Origin: Harmothoe impar
Taxonomy: Eukaryota; Annelida; Polychaeta; Phyllodocida; Polynoidae
Length of the DNA stretch: 64,000 nt
Direction of reading: 5' to 3'
Assembly: GCA_947462335.1 (NCBI GenBank)
Contig: OX381704.1
Span: 29,411,955-29,475,954, forward strand
In this document: positions 1 through 13,079 of the stretch, in pieces
How positions within the stretch are numbered: the first letter of the stretch is position 1
Layout of the letters: the number at the start of each line of letters is the position of its first letter
Notes under the pieces: generated by a model
What the model saw: the letters and a program-made list of their open reading frames with translations, nothing else
Databases searched by the model: none
What the model was told of the DNA's origin: nothing
Translations under genes and position numbers: made by a program

Positions 1-2450
1 CAAAAAAGATGTGACCCTCCATTCTGTTTTTCCCCCCTCCCTACAAAAAAGGACAAAAAAAATACAAGAAAAGGGAATAAATCAATCGTACCCCCCTCCC
101 CCCCCTGTGGCTTAACATGGTGAGATGAGCTCGGCGTCTGTATCATATATAGGATGTTCTTACTAATACTGTACAAATATACATACACATGTTGAAAACA
201 GTGCTTTTCTGTTTCTCACAGGGCTCTATGCCTCTCAATATTAAAAGGCCCTTCACTCTCAACAATGCATCTATTTACATGTCCTACACCATGGATTCTG
301 AGCATCAGAATCTACCACTTGTGTCTAGCATACCACCCAACGAGACATATTGCCTGAGCCGCTCATGGGGTGAGCTGAGCAGCTCATGGGGTGAGCTGAG
401 CAGCTCGGGAACTTGACACAGCAGGCCTGAGCAGGTGACTGGCCTCATCAGGCATCTTCACAGCAAGGCGGGAAGTACACAGCGCAGACTTGACTCCACT
501 TTCATCTTTTCACAGATATACAATATGTATGCATAAGACATATACACAACCCACTGGGCATCGCCTCAAAGAATTTAAGAAGTATGATCCCCTTTGCCAC
601 GTACGTATGACTCACTCTTTTTTTTCGCACACTCACACTAGAAGTAAAACAAATACACGAGTAGCAGAATTTGTGTCTACAGGTAAGCATTTAACCACTG
701 GCACGCCCAGTGTGTGGTTTCCTCTCCAAGAAAAAGATGATAAGGGCTTGTTTTTACAGGAACACATATCACAATCTCCTTCGCCCTTTTCCCACGCCGC
801 TTCCACCGACGTTGGTATATGTAAACGCCTGCAGTAAAAGTCAGACATGTGACCCACTTCGTTTGACCGTGATTCGCACAACGAAGAACTAAGGAAATAA
901 CGCCACACGTATTGTGACTGAGATGGGTACCAATTGTATGCAACATAGGGAACTGGCATGGATATATGATTGGTGTATCTTAAACGGCATTTATCAGTTA
1001 TCATGAATGTCTCTTTATAATATACAATGGTATACCAAGCAACTTATAAATCAATTTTGACCTACATTTTCACCAATCTCTAAACTGTTAAAACCCATTT
1101 GTAAAGGTCAGTATTTATTCAGAAGTGATACTCCCAGGTAAAAATTTCGTCATTTTCATAAGACATAGGCATTTGATCGATAGGGATACAACTCCCATGT
1201 AAAAGTATATTTTATATTTAGTTGCTATTTCATATCTTCTTAAGTGTTCTCCTCTCGTTTTAATTTTTACATAGGGAATCCCCCTAGCCACATGTCGATG
1301 GTTAACAGAAGATAGCAGCCATGACTACCAGTTACATCAGGATCTACTAGTATTACCTAACTGTGTTTACGGTGCAGACGTGTAAGTTATATATGTAATA
1401 GTGACATCACAATAATACACATATGATATGGTGGTGACCGGCTTATGACTACGATATCAATATAATACACATGTTGGCGACAAAAGAATAACCTAAAACT
1501 TGAATCCACTTCCAAACTCTCAAGTTAGACCAATGGTTCATAACCCTACTATGTACATTAAAGAAGTTGTGGAGGCATGGTACACGTACGTCGCTTAAAA
1601 TAATAATCATTAAAACATCATAGGAAACCACCATGCCCAGTCTCTAAAGGCCCTGGCCATCATAAAACTATTACACGTTTTTCTTTAAAAAAAGAAGAAA
1701 ATCTCTCACACTCTTTTCTCGTTCACTCGGCCTACATAATATCACCAGGTACAGCGCTGTGGTATAAAATTCCTCACACCTGCCGCTTTCATCCCGTATG
1801 TCATAATGCACTAGAGAATGACTAAAGTTACACCCACGACTCATATATTACAAATTGACGGTCCTGGAAAAGGTAGGTGTATGCTCAATGTTAAGGTTCA
1901 TTCTGTCCACCCAACGATTACAACTTCTCCTTATGTTTTACACAGAAAAAATATTAACCCTTGCCTTTGGTTGTCTCGAGCTAGTACATAGTATAAATGG
2001 AGAGCAACGTGAGACATGTTTTTAGTGAAAGGCTCTGTAGCAAAGTCAGGTTACAAAATCTACTACATTGTACAGTAATTCATTTTTTTCCAGGCTGCCA
2101 CTGCCTTTTTTTTTTTAGTCTAATGCTTCCCTTACATCATCGGGTGCAATATGGAAATCAAGAATAGTAAAAATCTATTCGACTGTTCATTTTGGACAAC
2201 ATAATTCGCTTAATAATTGTGAAAATAATTTTGATAATTCATTATTTCAGCTAGGTACTGTTTGTTGGACTACAATTTGAATTGGTTCTGTGAAACTTAA
2301 TCTCGGCTTTTAAACACTGCATTCCATGTCGACACAGCGGTGTGAAATATCATAGCAAAAGAGAAACCCTGATTTAAAAACGACTGTCTGCAGTTTTTAC
2401 TGATACACACCTTGAAACAAGCTGCAATTTACTTAGAGCACTGGTATAAC
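1..2450. other. Non-coding flank 3' of the main gene
   Basis: I see no convincing exon here. The stretch is AT-rich, with C-rich runs near position 100 and a twice-repeated 22-bp unit containing GCTCATGGGGTGAGCTGA at about 360-410. It must contain the 3' untranslated region of the minus-strand gene ending at 2,451. A minus-strand AATAAA hexamer (tttatt at 1,114-1,119) is the first clear polyadenylation-type signal I found, which would make the 3' UTR about 1.3 kb. That assignment is weak. Confidence 0.4.
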
Positions 2451-4498
2451 TTAGTCTAAAATGATGATTTCTGGAGGCCCAGAATCTATAACATTAGTCC
2501 GATGAGCCTTGCCATCTGACGACCTACGATGGCCATGAAGTGAGTCTCTCAGAACTGCTCGGTCTGAAATTGCTCCTGGACCAAGACGACCACCCATGGA
2601 CATTTTCCTACTGGCCACGTCAGACCCATTGCTCAACCGAGGTGGGTTTCTGCCGGTCGGCCCAGGGCCGCCTTTGGGGCTGGGTTTTGGTGTATTGTCC
2701 TCTACTATGGTCACCACCTTTTGGTTTTTGTCGTCCATATGCTCCAAGAGATGGATGTTGTTCACTGCATGCTCCTCAGCAAAATGTTTCTTGATGAAGT
2801 CAGTCTGACCGAGCTTGCATGTGATCTCAGCTTGGCATAGATGACATCGGAAGAGTACGACCTGGGTGTTTCCACCCCCGGCTGACAAGCGCGGCCGCTT
2901 GTTGGCTGAGTTGTTGTTCCTGTCCTCAGGATGCGGCCGCTTCCTCGGGTTGTTATTGCTAGTGACAACAGTCTCCGACTCACTTTCCGAAGAGCTGATG
3001 GATATCACATCATCTTCAGGTTTTTTACGTGGCACAGAGGAAGGCAGTTGTCGTAGGTAGTCAGCAGCACTCAGGTCTCCTGACTTGGCAGGGCTGTCCA
3101 TGGTCAGCCGCCGCACTGTCCCATTGTGCCGCATGGCACCGTTCTCCTTGGACAAGATGTTTGGTCTGTGGAAAGGTCGGCTGCTAGGTCCATGAGCCGG
3201 TCCACGCATGGGACTAGGCCCGTAGAAACCTCCAGGCTGCAGAGGCTTGCCAAAGTTACGATTGTTGCTAGGACAAGACAATGGCAGAGGGTAGACATTG
3301 AGAGGAGGCACTCCCCCTTGGGGCATGAGAGGAGACTGCTGCCGCCCTACATTCGACAGCACAGCCTTGTAGGACCTGTTCTGCACCAGAGAGTGCGGCG
3401 TTGGGTTCATTGCCTTCAGCGGCATCCCATATTGGGGACCCATGCGCATCATTTGCTCGCCCCGCTGCTGCATCAGCATCTGTTGCTGCTGGTAGGGGTT
3501 ATTGATGAACACTCGCCGGCCGTCGTGCTGGGTTACAAACTGCCACATTTGGCCTTGTTGCATACCACCACGGATCTGCTGAATCATCCTCGGGTGTTTC
3601 CTGGGAGTGGTCCATTCTACAATATCCTTCTCCTTTAGCCTATGCAAGGTAACACTGCATGGCTTTATCAGAAGTTTCAAGCGACGCGCTCGCTTAGTTA
3701 ACCCTGTGGCTAATACCCTCATGAACTCACGCCTGTCTCGTTTTGTAAACTTGTACAAGTGGCACTGTGCGAGGCGTTTGTTTTTCCTGAACGTTATTGG
3801 AAACAAGGGAGGCCTGTTTCTCAAACGGTCAAGGGCATTGTTCTTGACAGGGGTGTGGCAGAAGTCTTCGTACTCTGTGCGCTCAGAACTGTCAAGCTTA
3901 TCCACATGTTTTTTAACACGCTGCCCGAGAGGTGAACACAAGTCAATGGCTAGAAGACTAGGGATCTTGCGCATGTTAAACTCAGTCTTGTCTGACTTGT
4001 CACTGCAGACACTCTCAGCGTCAGCCGTGTCTTTGTTGTCATCTTTACATTTGAGCTCGACACTCTCCTCAATGTCCTCTTCGAGACCACGCCGTCTCAG
4101 TTTAAACGTTGAAGGCGGAGGGCTCAGGTCGCGACTCAACTGTGACATGAGAGACTTGGCGGACCGTGGGGTGGTAGGAGTCTTTGGGATTGGACACTCA
4201 TCAATCTCAATATCATCAAACTTAAGCTCCTCTCTACTTTTCTGTTTTTGGAATGCTGCAAGTTTTGAGCGTGGAATAAGGCCTACTGCATCAGCAAACG
4301 CTTTGTGGTTAGAGCGCTTGTAGGTATCCGGATGAGTCTCCTTGCATTTATAGCGAGGCATTAAGACCTTTCTTCGTGTCTTCTTTGCCCTGGTCCTCGA
4401 CGGACAGCAACTTTCCTGGTGACCTTGAAGTTGATGCCGATCATCAAACTCCTTTTCACAGTAAAAGCAGATGAAGATCTCCATGAAGGGTTTGTCAT
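2451..4498 (-). CDS. Last coding exon: zinc-finger, NLS and SUMO-interaction region
   Basis: The exon encodes 681 residues plus a stop and starts after a TTTCAGCAG acceptor. Numbering from its first Met (677 residues to the end), a C2HC finger uses C6, C9, H22 and C26. A basic patch (KKTRRK) follows. Then comes a Ser/Pro-rich acidic stretch, a Lys/Arg-rich segment around 220-300, and a Gln/Met-rich tract. An acidic motif with VISISSS lies at about 493-499. Basic nuclear-localisation-like runs (PRKRPHPE, NKRPRL) lie at about 513-534. A second finger starts at C547 (CHLC, then two His before residue 573). The protein ends in EIIILD. Hydrophobic runs beside acidic residues at VISI and EIIILD look like SUMO-interaction motifs. 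The open frame is uninterrupted for 2 kb and antisense frames are only shadows. I do not recognise an orthologue. A DNA- or protein-binding nuclear role is inferred. Confidence 0.85.
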
Positions 4499-5063
4499 CT
4501 GCTGAAAGAAATTGAAAGAGTCATGAATATCACAGTGCCACAAAACACAGAATGAACTTTAGTCGTGTGGCCAAAAGAAGAATGGCTAAAAAGGTCACTG
4601 ATGATAAGGTCGTAGACGATAAGGTCGTGAATATTTAAGTGATGACTGATAAGGTTGCGTTCAAAAAGGTGAAAGAGATGTGACGATTTGCAAGTGGTAG
4701 GTATTAACTATGCATTATACGCTGAAACATTTCAACCGGTGCCAGTCCCTACTTCTTATATACTACTAGGTATTGTACCATCAACATTGGGGTTTTCCTG
4801 TCATTAATAAATGTAGGAATTTCATAATGTTGCGCAAGACAGTTGCAACATTGCCTATGGGTTTTCTACAAATAGAATCTCTTTATATTATTGCGCAAGA
4901 CCGACTCTGGATCACAGAACCAGATTGGACTGGTTCAACTGGTGCTTGATTATTGGTAGCTGCAGTTAATTTTTGGTTTCCTGTGTGAAGGTACTACATA
5001 TATTGGTATGTATGTATAAATTGTAAATGGAAATGATTACCAACAATAGAAATAATTTCTTAC

Positions 5064-5223
5064 TTTGAGCGTCATTAACAGTTGCTGCTTCAGCTTCCGG
5101 TAACGCTGCGAGGTTCGGGAAGTCGTCTTTCTTCCACCCAGAAACGGCTTTGGCAGGAATTGGGCCGGACGTAGGCACGGGCTCCGGTAGACGGGATTCT
5201 AACGCAGGCATGTTGGCTTTGTA
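5064..5223 (-). CDS. Internal coding exon of the NRF1-like gene
   Basis: This 160-nt exon encodes 53 residues plus one base. It begins YKANMPALE after a pyrimidine-rich TTTTACAG acceptor (phase 0) and ends at a GTAAGA donor (phase 1). The phase fits the next exon, where the junction codon becomes AAT (Asn). The peptide is proline-rich, then has a W-K-K-D-D segment and an alanine/glutamate-rich end. It shows no recognised domain and probably links the DNA-binding part to the zinc-finger part. The exon assignment rests on splice sites and phase. Confidence 0.75.
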
Positions 5224-6265
5224 CTGTAAAAGAGAGCATGGAAAGGCGCATTGATAACTAGTTTATCAGCACTATTGTACATTAACATGATATCTAAGAA
5301 GCACCATTTAATTGTAGTAATAAACTGTTAGATGTTTTCTTCACCATAACTGTGAACTCTTGTCCATCAAGGTCAAAAAAGGTATATTTGGTTGTGCTAA
5401 AATGATAATGGCATATTACCCAGTACTTGCATATTCCTTATAGTAGTAATTGCACCAAGTGCTGTGGACAACTCAAATGGGTCCGAGGTCCCCACTGACC
5501 AGTGTTCTAAAGGACATGTGGTCATGCCAACTGCTATACACTTGTTTGTTGTGGGCAGTTAAAGCTGCCATACTACCTCAGATATATAGAACGTTCACTT
5601 TCTGCATATTTATAAAGGGTCTCCTTAGTGCAGTGTACTGGTAAGATCTCAATCAAATTTGTGGCTTTTAACTGTGCTAAATTCAAAGATAAAGATCAGA
5701 AAAAATAGAATGCTTCCAGCATTCTATTCAGCACTTAATTATATCAACAAGTTGGCGCCATCTGCAGTGTTACACCAGGAAATAGTAGACTCTGTTGGTA
5801 AGATCAGCAATGAAAGACAGTCCACTCGGTGCTGCCACCTGATGTCATTTTTTAGCACTAACTTATCAAAGCCCACCAGAATATAAATAGTAGCTGGAAT
5901 TAGAGTCTTGTATTGCACATATTAAGAATAATAAAGGGTTATGTAATCATCTGAGATACAAATGAAGATACTATAGGTTTGAGTGTGCCAAGTAGTATAG
6001 CAGCTTTAACTGGTAGGACAATGGTGTGTTAATGAGTGTATCAAACTGATCAACACAATAACACTGTTAAATGGTACGGCCCTTAAGGTATCAAACTGTA
6101 ACATGTATCTCGAATTGGTGTTTATCCTTGAAAGGAAATTCACAGGAAAAGGTCAGTTGTATAAAATATTTTGAGTAATGTATTTTTATTCATCTTGTTC
6201 TTTTAATGGTCCGAAAGCATTTACAAGTGCTTATTATGAAATTGAATGCGGTTATGATAACTTAC
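5224..6265 (-). other. Intron of the NRF1-like gene
   Basis: About 1 kb of AT-rich intron. I see no coding signal. The short open frames here lack splice context or recognisable motifs. Confidence 0.6.
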
Positions 6266-6433
6266 ATCAGAGTTGAGGGACACTGAGTCGTCAGTCATGC
6301 TGATAAGGCGTACATCGTCCTGCTCGGCCTTGGTCTGCCGCTCCACAATCGTATTCTGCAGCCGGTGCTCCTGGCCATGATGTTTGTAGCAACTGCGGAC
6401 AACCTTCCTGAGAGCCTCAGACCACACTTGCTG
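6266..6433 (-). CDS. Exon with the C-terminal part of the NRF1-type DNA-binding domain
   Basis: The exon is 168 nt (56 codons), phase 0 at both ends, with acceptor TTTTTGCAG and donor GTAAGT. It encodes QQVWSEALRKVVRSCYKHHG followed by a polar, acidic stretch ending NSD. NRF1-family proteins have at this point a W-x-x-A-L-R-x-(I/V)-V-(K/R)-x-C-Y-K-x-H-G-x-E segment, and the spacing here is identical, so this is the strongest family evidence in the window. The acceptor could shift by one codon because CAG is repeated. In NRF1 the WWP block precedes this segment directly, which supports joining it to the exon at 37,198-37,350. Confidence 0.87.
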
Positions 6434-7178
6434 CTGCAAAAACACAAAAACCAACCTGATCAGAAACAAAGGTCTCACATGGAAAGGTCGGTTCAACAGA
6501 GACTAATTGCAATATTATTCCCATACTTGACCAGCTAGAAAAATGGCGGGGACACATGTAGATATTGTCCTACTGATATACACTGCTAAGTGCTGCTGCT
6601 GATATAATGTTGTACCTGTTCCCTGGTCACATCCTCATTTCTATGACCTTCCTACCCGTCTTAATGTGTTAATGTATCATACCATGAACTTTTTATGATT
6701 TAATATGAAGCACAACGGAAATGGTACAAAAGGTCTCTTTACAAAGGTATCCTCCACAGGCAGCGACCATACTACAGGAAGCAGGCCACCACAGCTGCGC
6801 GTTGCTATGGCAACAGAAGATTACAAACTGATCTGCTGCAGTATGTTTTTGTTGGAGGCTCCATCCTGACCTCAGACGCTGATGTTTCTATGAGACATAT
6901 TATGAGGATGAGTATAGTGTGTTTGCTGCATCCCTGCTACATTCATCAACTGCAGCTAATAAACTAATATTGTGTATTGAAGTATGGAAGTATTGAAGTA
7001 TTGAACTAATAGTGTGTAACTAAAGGTCACCCCATGAGTTTCATTTTTTAGATGCAGTCCTAGTATAGAATGTCACAATGACTGCCATGTAGTCCTTAAT
7101 ATTAATTTTTCTAGGTGTCCTTTAGTAAGGTGGGAGTGCAAATGGCTAAAGTAGGTCACATCTAAAGCCACGATAATA

Positions 7179-7358
7179 CAGTCAACTCCCTCTAATGTGG
7201 CCACCCTTGGGACTATGAAAAAGTGGCCACATTGGTGGGGTGGCTGCATTAGGGGGAGTCAATTTCTATACATTGTAGTATTTTTGGGACTATTAAAAGT
7301 GTCTGCAGTAGAGGGATTGGCTGCACTGGAGGGGTGGCCGTTAAGAGGGAGTTGACTG
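7179..7358. mobile_element. Tc1/mariner-type MITE
   Basis: The ends are CAGTCAACTCCCTCT and its inverted counterpart AGAGGGAGTTGACTG. TA lies directly outside each end (7,177-7,178 and 7,359-7,360), as expected for the TA target duplication of mariner-like elements. Inside are repeated gtggccac motifs and no coding potential, so it is a non-autonomous copy. Confidence 0.8.
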
Positions 7359-7694
7359 TACCACCAATAGAAAACGTGAATAGCAAAAACGAATTCATCA
7401 CGATCAAAATGGTATGAAGCTACATACTATGACATCACTGACTACTGGGGCTGTTTTTGGTGTAATGCACCTGGGCTCGCAGTCTGACTGATCTGACAGT
7501 TCACCCCTGATGGTGCACACTAATGGGGACATGAGACCAACACAGCACCTGTGTAGCATTGACTCATAGTTAACGAGACCCTGTACCATTAATGGTGTCA
7601 TTACTGATATAGAGGACATAAGCTAGCTGAGGTAGCTCGTTATGGACCATAAACCATTGGTGGAGATACCACTACTAGTATGCTCCTCGCAGAA

Positions 7695-7880
7695 CAAACG
7701 AGATCAGGGGTGCGGAGGGGTCCCCGTCTGAGGTCGGAAATTCACCGAAATTAAGGGGTCCAGGTCACAAAGTTCCTACACCATTTTTACAACAGCCAAA
7801 TTTCTGCTTAAGTCGCCAGGTTGCTTAAATTATTGTACCAGATCGCCAGGAAATCGACCCAGGGCACCATGTCGATTGTG
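7695..7880. repeat. Fragment of a dispersed 'gtcggaaa' repeat
   Basis: This stretch shares an ordered series of short blocks with about 23,130-23,340: ggggtgc, gaggggtcccc, tgaggtcggaaa, aaattaagg, gtcgccaggt and agatcgccagg. The copy at 23 kb sits inside an inverted-repeat element; this one is a diverged fragment. Confidence 0.6.
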
Positions 7881-9541
7881 ACCTGATTTGACCTGCCTTG
7901 CCTCAAAACTGATCATTTAGTTATAGGACGGTCTATAAAGGGTTATCATACTGAGCCTGATTAGAAAGGGGATTAGAAGCATAGGCTGTATAAATATAGC
8001 TTTATTGATATCAGTGTTGACAGCCAGCAGTGCCCCACCCCCTGTTGCCGCAGCTCTGTGAGTCTCCTCCCACCAGGGTTAAGTTACTCCATGGCATGCC
8101 ACAATGCAGACAGGTACCATGTGGCTGTGTAGACATTACCCTGGGTGCTGTTTTTGTTATCAGCTGATAGGCAGTTAGTAGTAACTGCTTCAATTAACAC
8201 ACATTGAAATACACCCGTCCCTAGGGGCTACATGTCGTACATTGTATTTGTACACACACCACTTCCCCTACCCCTGTATACCAACCTTCAGGTCTCCACA
8301 GGCCAATCAACCCTACCTAGACCCGTTAGAATAGCCCAGGGAGGCATCCACTCCGTGTTTATTTACACTGCCAGGGAATCAGGAAGATGATGGACCACTG
8401 GAGGCCATGTAAACTGTCTAACTATTATAGCCCGATATGAGCAGTGGGACAAGTCCACAAGCCATCCCCTTCATATTCTCCAGGATGGACAAGTGGGACT
8501 GAAACTGCTCCTCTCTACAGCCCTCATCAGTACCTTCTTTGCTGTACACCACCCCCTATTAGGTCCCCAGGTCCCCGGGTAAGGGCTGCTTATATCCTGA
8601 AGACCAGCGCCTGAGCCATAATGGGGTCTAACCCATACATAGACTAAACACAAACTGGACTATCTAGGTGACCTCACTTCCTCACTGTTGTATGTATACA
8701 ATGTTGTGTATTGTTAGTCGTGTGTATACACCTATACTTAGTGACCCAAGCCCAAAAAAACTCATATAGATCTACATTATTTTCTAGTAATGGTAAACTG
8801 TATGCTAGCATCAACAGACCCCCCCCCCCCTCCATAACATGAAATGATGTTAGGCAACACAATCTATGTGTGTAGCTGGCGTTGAGAACCACCTGGTTAG
8901 GGCTGCAGTAGCTGGCAGTGAGTAGACAGCTCTGATGCCCCTGCTACACCGGTGACCTGTGCAGCGTCTCACCTCACCGGCTTCAGGTTCACATCTGTCT
9001 CTACAGCAAGCTGGGTCACTCCTTGTGCTGGTCTCACACGCTATACCAAGGGTACATTCACCATGAGTCGGACACATACCCTGACACGGACACCCAGATC
9101 TCTATTTTTTCATGTCTGATAAGACTTCTATTGGGGATTTATTAGAAAAATTGACAGTTATATTTTACCATTATTTACAAATATAGAGATTAGAATGCTT
9201 GAATAAGGAAAGATTGAGGTGTTCGTCTCACGGTATGTGTCCGACTTAATGTGAATCTACCCTTTAATAGGTAAGGAGACCTCCGATGGCTAAGTGCAGT
9301 AGTAGTATACACATTGTACAGTTCCCAGCTTACAGAGCTGAAAGTCTGGTCGTACTCAGGGTTCTCCACAGATTCAAAAATTACAACGTAAAATCCTTGC
9401 GGAGAAGCCGCGGCTTGCACAAGTCAGAACCCCTGTGCTAATTAAGTGATTTTTTTTTTTTTTAATTAAAAATCTTAAAATGGGAAAAACTTCTGTTCTA
9501 GTGGATGGATTTTCAAAATTCAAAAACTTATAGATAGCTAA

Positions 9542-9617
9542 AATGACACCGGCGGCGATTCTGGGGTAATTTGATGCCGGCGGCAGTGAAAACGACGCCG
9601 GCGGCCCGCCGGTGTCA
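9542..9617. repeat. GC-rich hairpin
   Basis: AATGACACCGGCGG at the left is complementary to CCGCCGGTGTCATT at the right. Two further gccggcggc units lie between them. The base composition contrasts sharply with the AT-rich surroundings, so it is probably a tiny inverted-repeat element. Confidence 0.65.
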
Positions 9618-12183
9618 TTGCAGTGTGGGGAGAACCCTGGTACTGCTCACCATACAACATCCCACCAACCTCTTTATGTGTTCACTAATATCCAACATGG
9701 AATCATGTGTTTCATGTTCCTGAATTTCTAGCTTTAGTTTGGTCATGAGGAGACGGGATTGGCTGGCTGTTCTACAGAATGTGTTAGCTTTGTATAACAA
9801 AATGTGTAAGCCCATTGCTGTTCCAAGTCAACAAAACGGGCACCAAAACCTAAGTTCTAAAGCCATTCTCTGCAGCAAGAACTAAGAATGAGTGGTCGAT
9901 CAAAAAGTTGGATTTACAAATTCTGCTCTTTCTCAGAAAGTGTACCCATGCAAGGTCCATGAATGGGCTCACTGCGCCGACTATGCGAGGTGATGTAAAT
10001 AACTTAATGAGGTTTCTTGTTCAGACAGGTTGGAAGCCCGGCTTAAATTTGGTGTGTACTGTTTACTTATGTGTTACCATGGTGAGGCCATGTTGCTGTG
10101 TTGACATTGTTTTATGTTAGCTTGGACTAGAGCTGTTTGTTGACCTAAGGTTATCTTACGTGGGAAATTAGAGTGTCCTCTGGGGGCCGTCCTATGTATT
10201 GACTTGTTTTCTAGGTTTTTGAATTTAGAGTGGTATTGAAATTCATTTTCAATTGCACTTTATATATTAGAACTAAGAGTCAAATAAGCGTTGGTTTTGT
10301 ACAGGCGCTGGAACAAAGCCTTTTTGAAATTGGGTGCTTAAAGCCCCTTCGCCACTGAATTTCTGGTAACTTTATGCAGTTTAGCGCAATCCATTGCTCT
10401 GAAAGAGTTTTTTTTGGAAAACACAGAGACTCTTAATTATTATCAAAGTAGACTATAATGGCCCCCGACAGTCAGGTGGCTTGCTAGCAGGTCCTAGATT
10501 CAGAATAGTATTGTAGTGGTGGGCTTCCAGCTTCAAGGCTCCCAATTTGTTTATGTAACAATATCCTGGCCTAACAGGAAGCTGTATAAGCGCACATCTT
10601 AGATGAGGGGGCTGTTAATTGATTAAGGGAGAGTTAGAGGGCTGTCATATCATGGGATGGGTGAGCTCTGGTTTTGGTTTCGGTACCTACCCCAGTGCCC
10701 GCCCAGGCAGCTTTATATATTTTGTTCAAATGGTATCACTTCCCTTTAATCTAAGCTAGTTGGCATGCAATTACAATTATCTGCTTGTTCAAAGTTGGTT
10801 CTATTTCACATAATGTTCTCATATTGTCTGGTGAGAGCCCGGGTGAGAGGCACATGAAAGTTTCAATCTACCACTACTGGTATGTTGGTTTCACATTAGT
10901 AAAAGTTCAGGCATGAACCAGCACCGATACTGAATGGTTTATAAGTATTCACCTCGCCCCATGGGCCGCAACTGACGCTATCTATAGCATTCCCATGACC
11001 CACTTACTAGTAGGAGTAGGGTGCGTCACTATGTGGCCTACACTGGTGACCTGTGCTTGCTTGCCCTACAATGCTGTAACTATGGAGGTCAGTCCTGCAG
11101 CAAGGTTGGCTCAAAGCAGAGGGGGGACTTTGCTAAAGATGGCCCTATCTCTAAGTAAAAAAATTGTTTCATGTTCTGAACCCCAGCTATATTATTTGTT
11201 ATGCCTAACAATACATATGTGACCTTTCACTGTATTTAAATAAATGTATTTTCACCAGAATGCAATGCTCAAAGGAGAAGGGGGACTTCTAGTGACGCAC
11301 CCTCATTCTAATACCCACCAAATCACCACCACGGTGCTTGTAGAGGGAGATAGGTTCCCGCCCTTGCCTCGCCCACAAAACATGTTAAATGGGTAACTGT
11401 TACAGTACAGTACCCTTACAGACAACTCAGCCTTGTGTGTAACCTGTTGGTCCTGTATCATTAGCTACATCTGAACTTTCCCATGGGATCTAGTTTATAC
11501 CAGGTATTTTATGGTGTCGTTAATCCCAAACTTACAGGCAGCTCAACAGGGGAGGGGTGGATTTGGAGCAGTTGGCCAAACAAATGACCCCCCCCCCCCC
11601 CGCTCCACCCCCTCGACACAATGTGCCGATTGCCTGGGCGCATTGCAATACATAACTTTACATAAGCGGGGTGGGGTCTGGCCTCCACCCTCCCCCTCCT
11701 CCAACGATTTCCCTCCAACTTGTTGGAAGAATTCTAACCCCTTAATATCTGAACTCTTTATAGTCTCTTTATTTACTGATTACTCAAGGTTCACCAAACA
11801 CATAATTTGGATATGAAGTACATGTCCTCTAGGCTGTACTGAAAGCGTTTATCTCCAAAACTTTGTTACATATAGGATGTAGTGGTATTTGACCTGTTAT
11901 TTTATTTTATTACACTTTTGGCTCGTTACTTTATTACATCTGTATGATCCAGACTGCTGTGGTACTATATGGTCCCGGGTATTAAAAGTAATGTAATCTG
12001 GTGCAACATTTCCGGTGTAACACTTCAATCTACCTTTCACATAGACAGCGCCTCTGATCAGACTGATAATCTGCCCCAAATGCCGTATAGCTGTGGACGT
12101 CAGTTAGATACTGATATGCCATAATCTGAGATAGACCTCTGCCCCACATGGTTGCCACAGATAACGTGCTGAAGCTACACCAC

Positions 12184-12545
12184 CAGTGTTAGAGTGTAGA
12201 GTGGAATACCCTGTCTGTAGCCTAGACTAGTGACACCACCAGTGTTACAGTGTAGAGTAGAGTAACATGTCTGTAGCCTAGACTAGTGACACCACCAGTG
12301 TTAGAGTGTACAGTAGAGTACTCTGTCTGTAGCTTAGACTAGCCACACCACCAGTAGAGTAACCTGTCTGTAGCTTTGACTAGCCACACCACCACTGTTA
12401 GAGTGTACAGTAGAGTAACCTGTCTGTAGCTTTGACCAGCCACACCACCAGTGGTACAGTGTAGAGTAAAGAACCCTGTCTGTAGCTTAGACCAGCCACA
12501 CCACCAGTGTTACAGTGTAGAGTAGAGTACCCTGTCTGTAGCACT
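12184..12545. repeat. 56-bp minisatellite
   Basis: About six to seven units begin cagtgtta(g/c)agtgta and continue gtctgtagcctagactag. The first two starts, 12,184 and 12,240, give a 56-bp period. One unit near 12,350 is shortened. It lies in the large intron. Confidence 0.85.
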
Positions 12546-12922
12546 GGTGCAGAGACTAGCAGTGAAGTAGGTCGGAGTAAAGCTGAAGCCACAACAGTCA
12601 ACACGAAGGCTGCAACGTGACCTGCTGTGGCCCATACCTCCCCACCCTCCCTCCTACGTCCTATAACTGGTACGTCAGCGTGACATACATAACGTCATGC
12701 ACCCTGTCGTGACATGGTGACACACATTACACACTCACTGACGACCATGACACTGAAAATAAGCTATGCTGCAGACTGTGCTCAGACTCAGTCAGTGTAG
12801 GCCCTCACTCCCATGGCAATACACCTGGCACCATTCTCCTTGTACAGTACTACTGACACTGCCGTCTGTGGACACTGACAGTGTGTGATATTGATACTGC
12901 TACATGTAGCTTTGCTCATTAC

Positions 12923-13039
12923 CTTCTCATCCAGGTACGTCCAGGGCATGAGCAGCTTGTGCACCGTCTCAGGCAGTTTGCCCCACATGCCCCCAGTCCA
13001 CAGGGACGACATGAGCCCACAAATGTCAATGTGGCTTCT
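12923..13039 (-). CDS. Possible cassette or alternative exon, 39 codons
   Basis: The stretch lies between a CAG acceptor-like site and a GTAATG donor-like site and is phase 0 at both ends. It encodes a peptide with SSLWTGGMWGKLPE and ending MPWTYLDEK. Codon choice is strongly G/C at third positions (CTG, GTG, CTC), unlike the surrounding DNA. It could sit in frame between the 37.2-kb and 6.3-kb exons. NRF1 proteins have no such insert there, so it may be an alternative exon, the first coding exon of a shorter isoform starting at the Met at 13,012, or part of another gene. It abuts the GC-rich block at 13.1-14.1 kb, which favours an alternative start. Confidence 0.45.
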
Positions 13040-13079
13040 CTGCCCAGCTCACAACAACCACCTCCTCCCTCCTCCAGGG

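Larger units (their letters stand above)
6434..12922 (-). other. Intronic sequence with small repeats
   Basis: This is the 3' part of the giant intron between the 37.2-kb and 6.3-kb exons. It holds a mariner-type palindromic element (7,179-7,358), a fragment of a GTCGGAAA-type repeat (about 7,700-7,880), a GC-rich hairpin (9,542-9,617) and a minisatellite (12,184-12,545). I see no convincing exon in the remainder. Confidence 0.5.

Noticed and set aside
3126..4323. Plus-strand frames of 170 and 238 codons
   Set aside because: Antisense shadows of the large zinc-finger exon on the minus strand.
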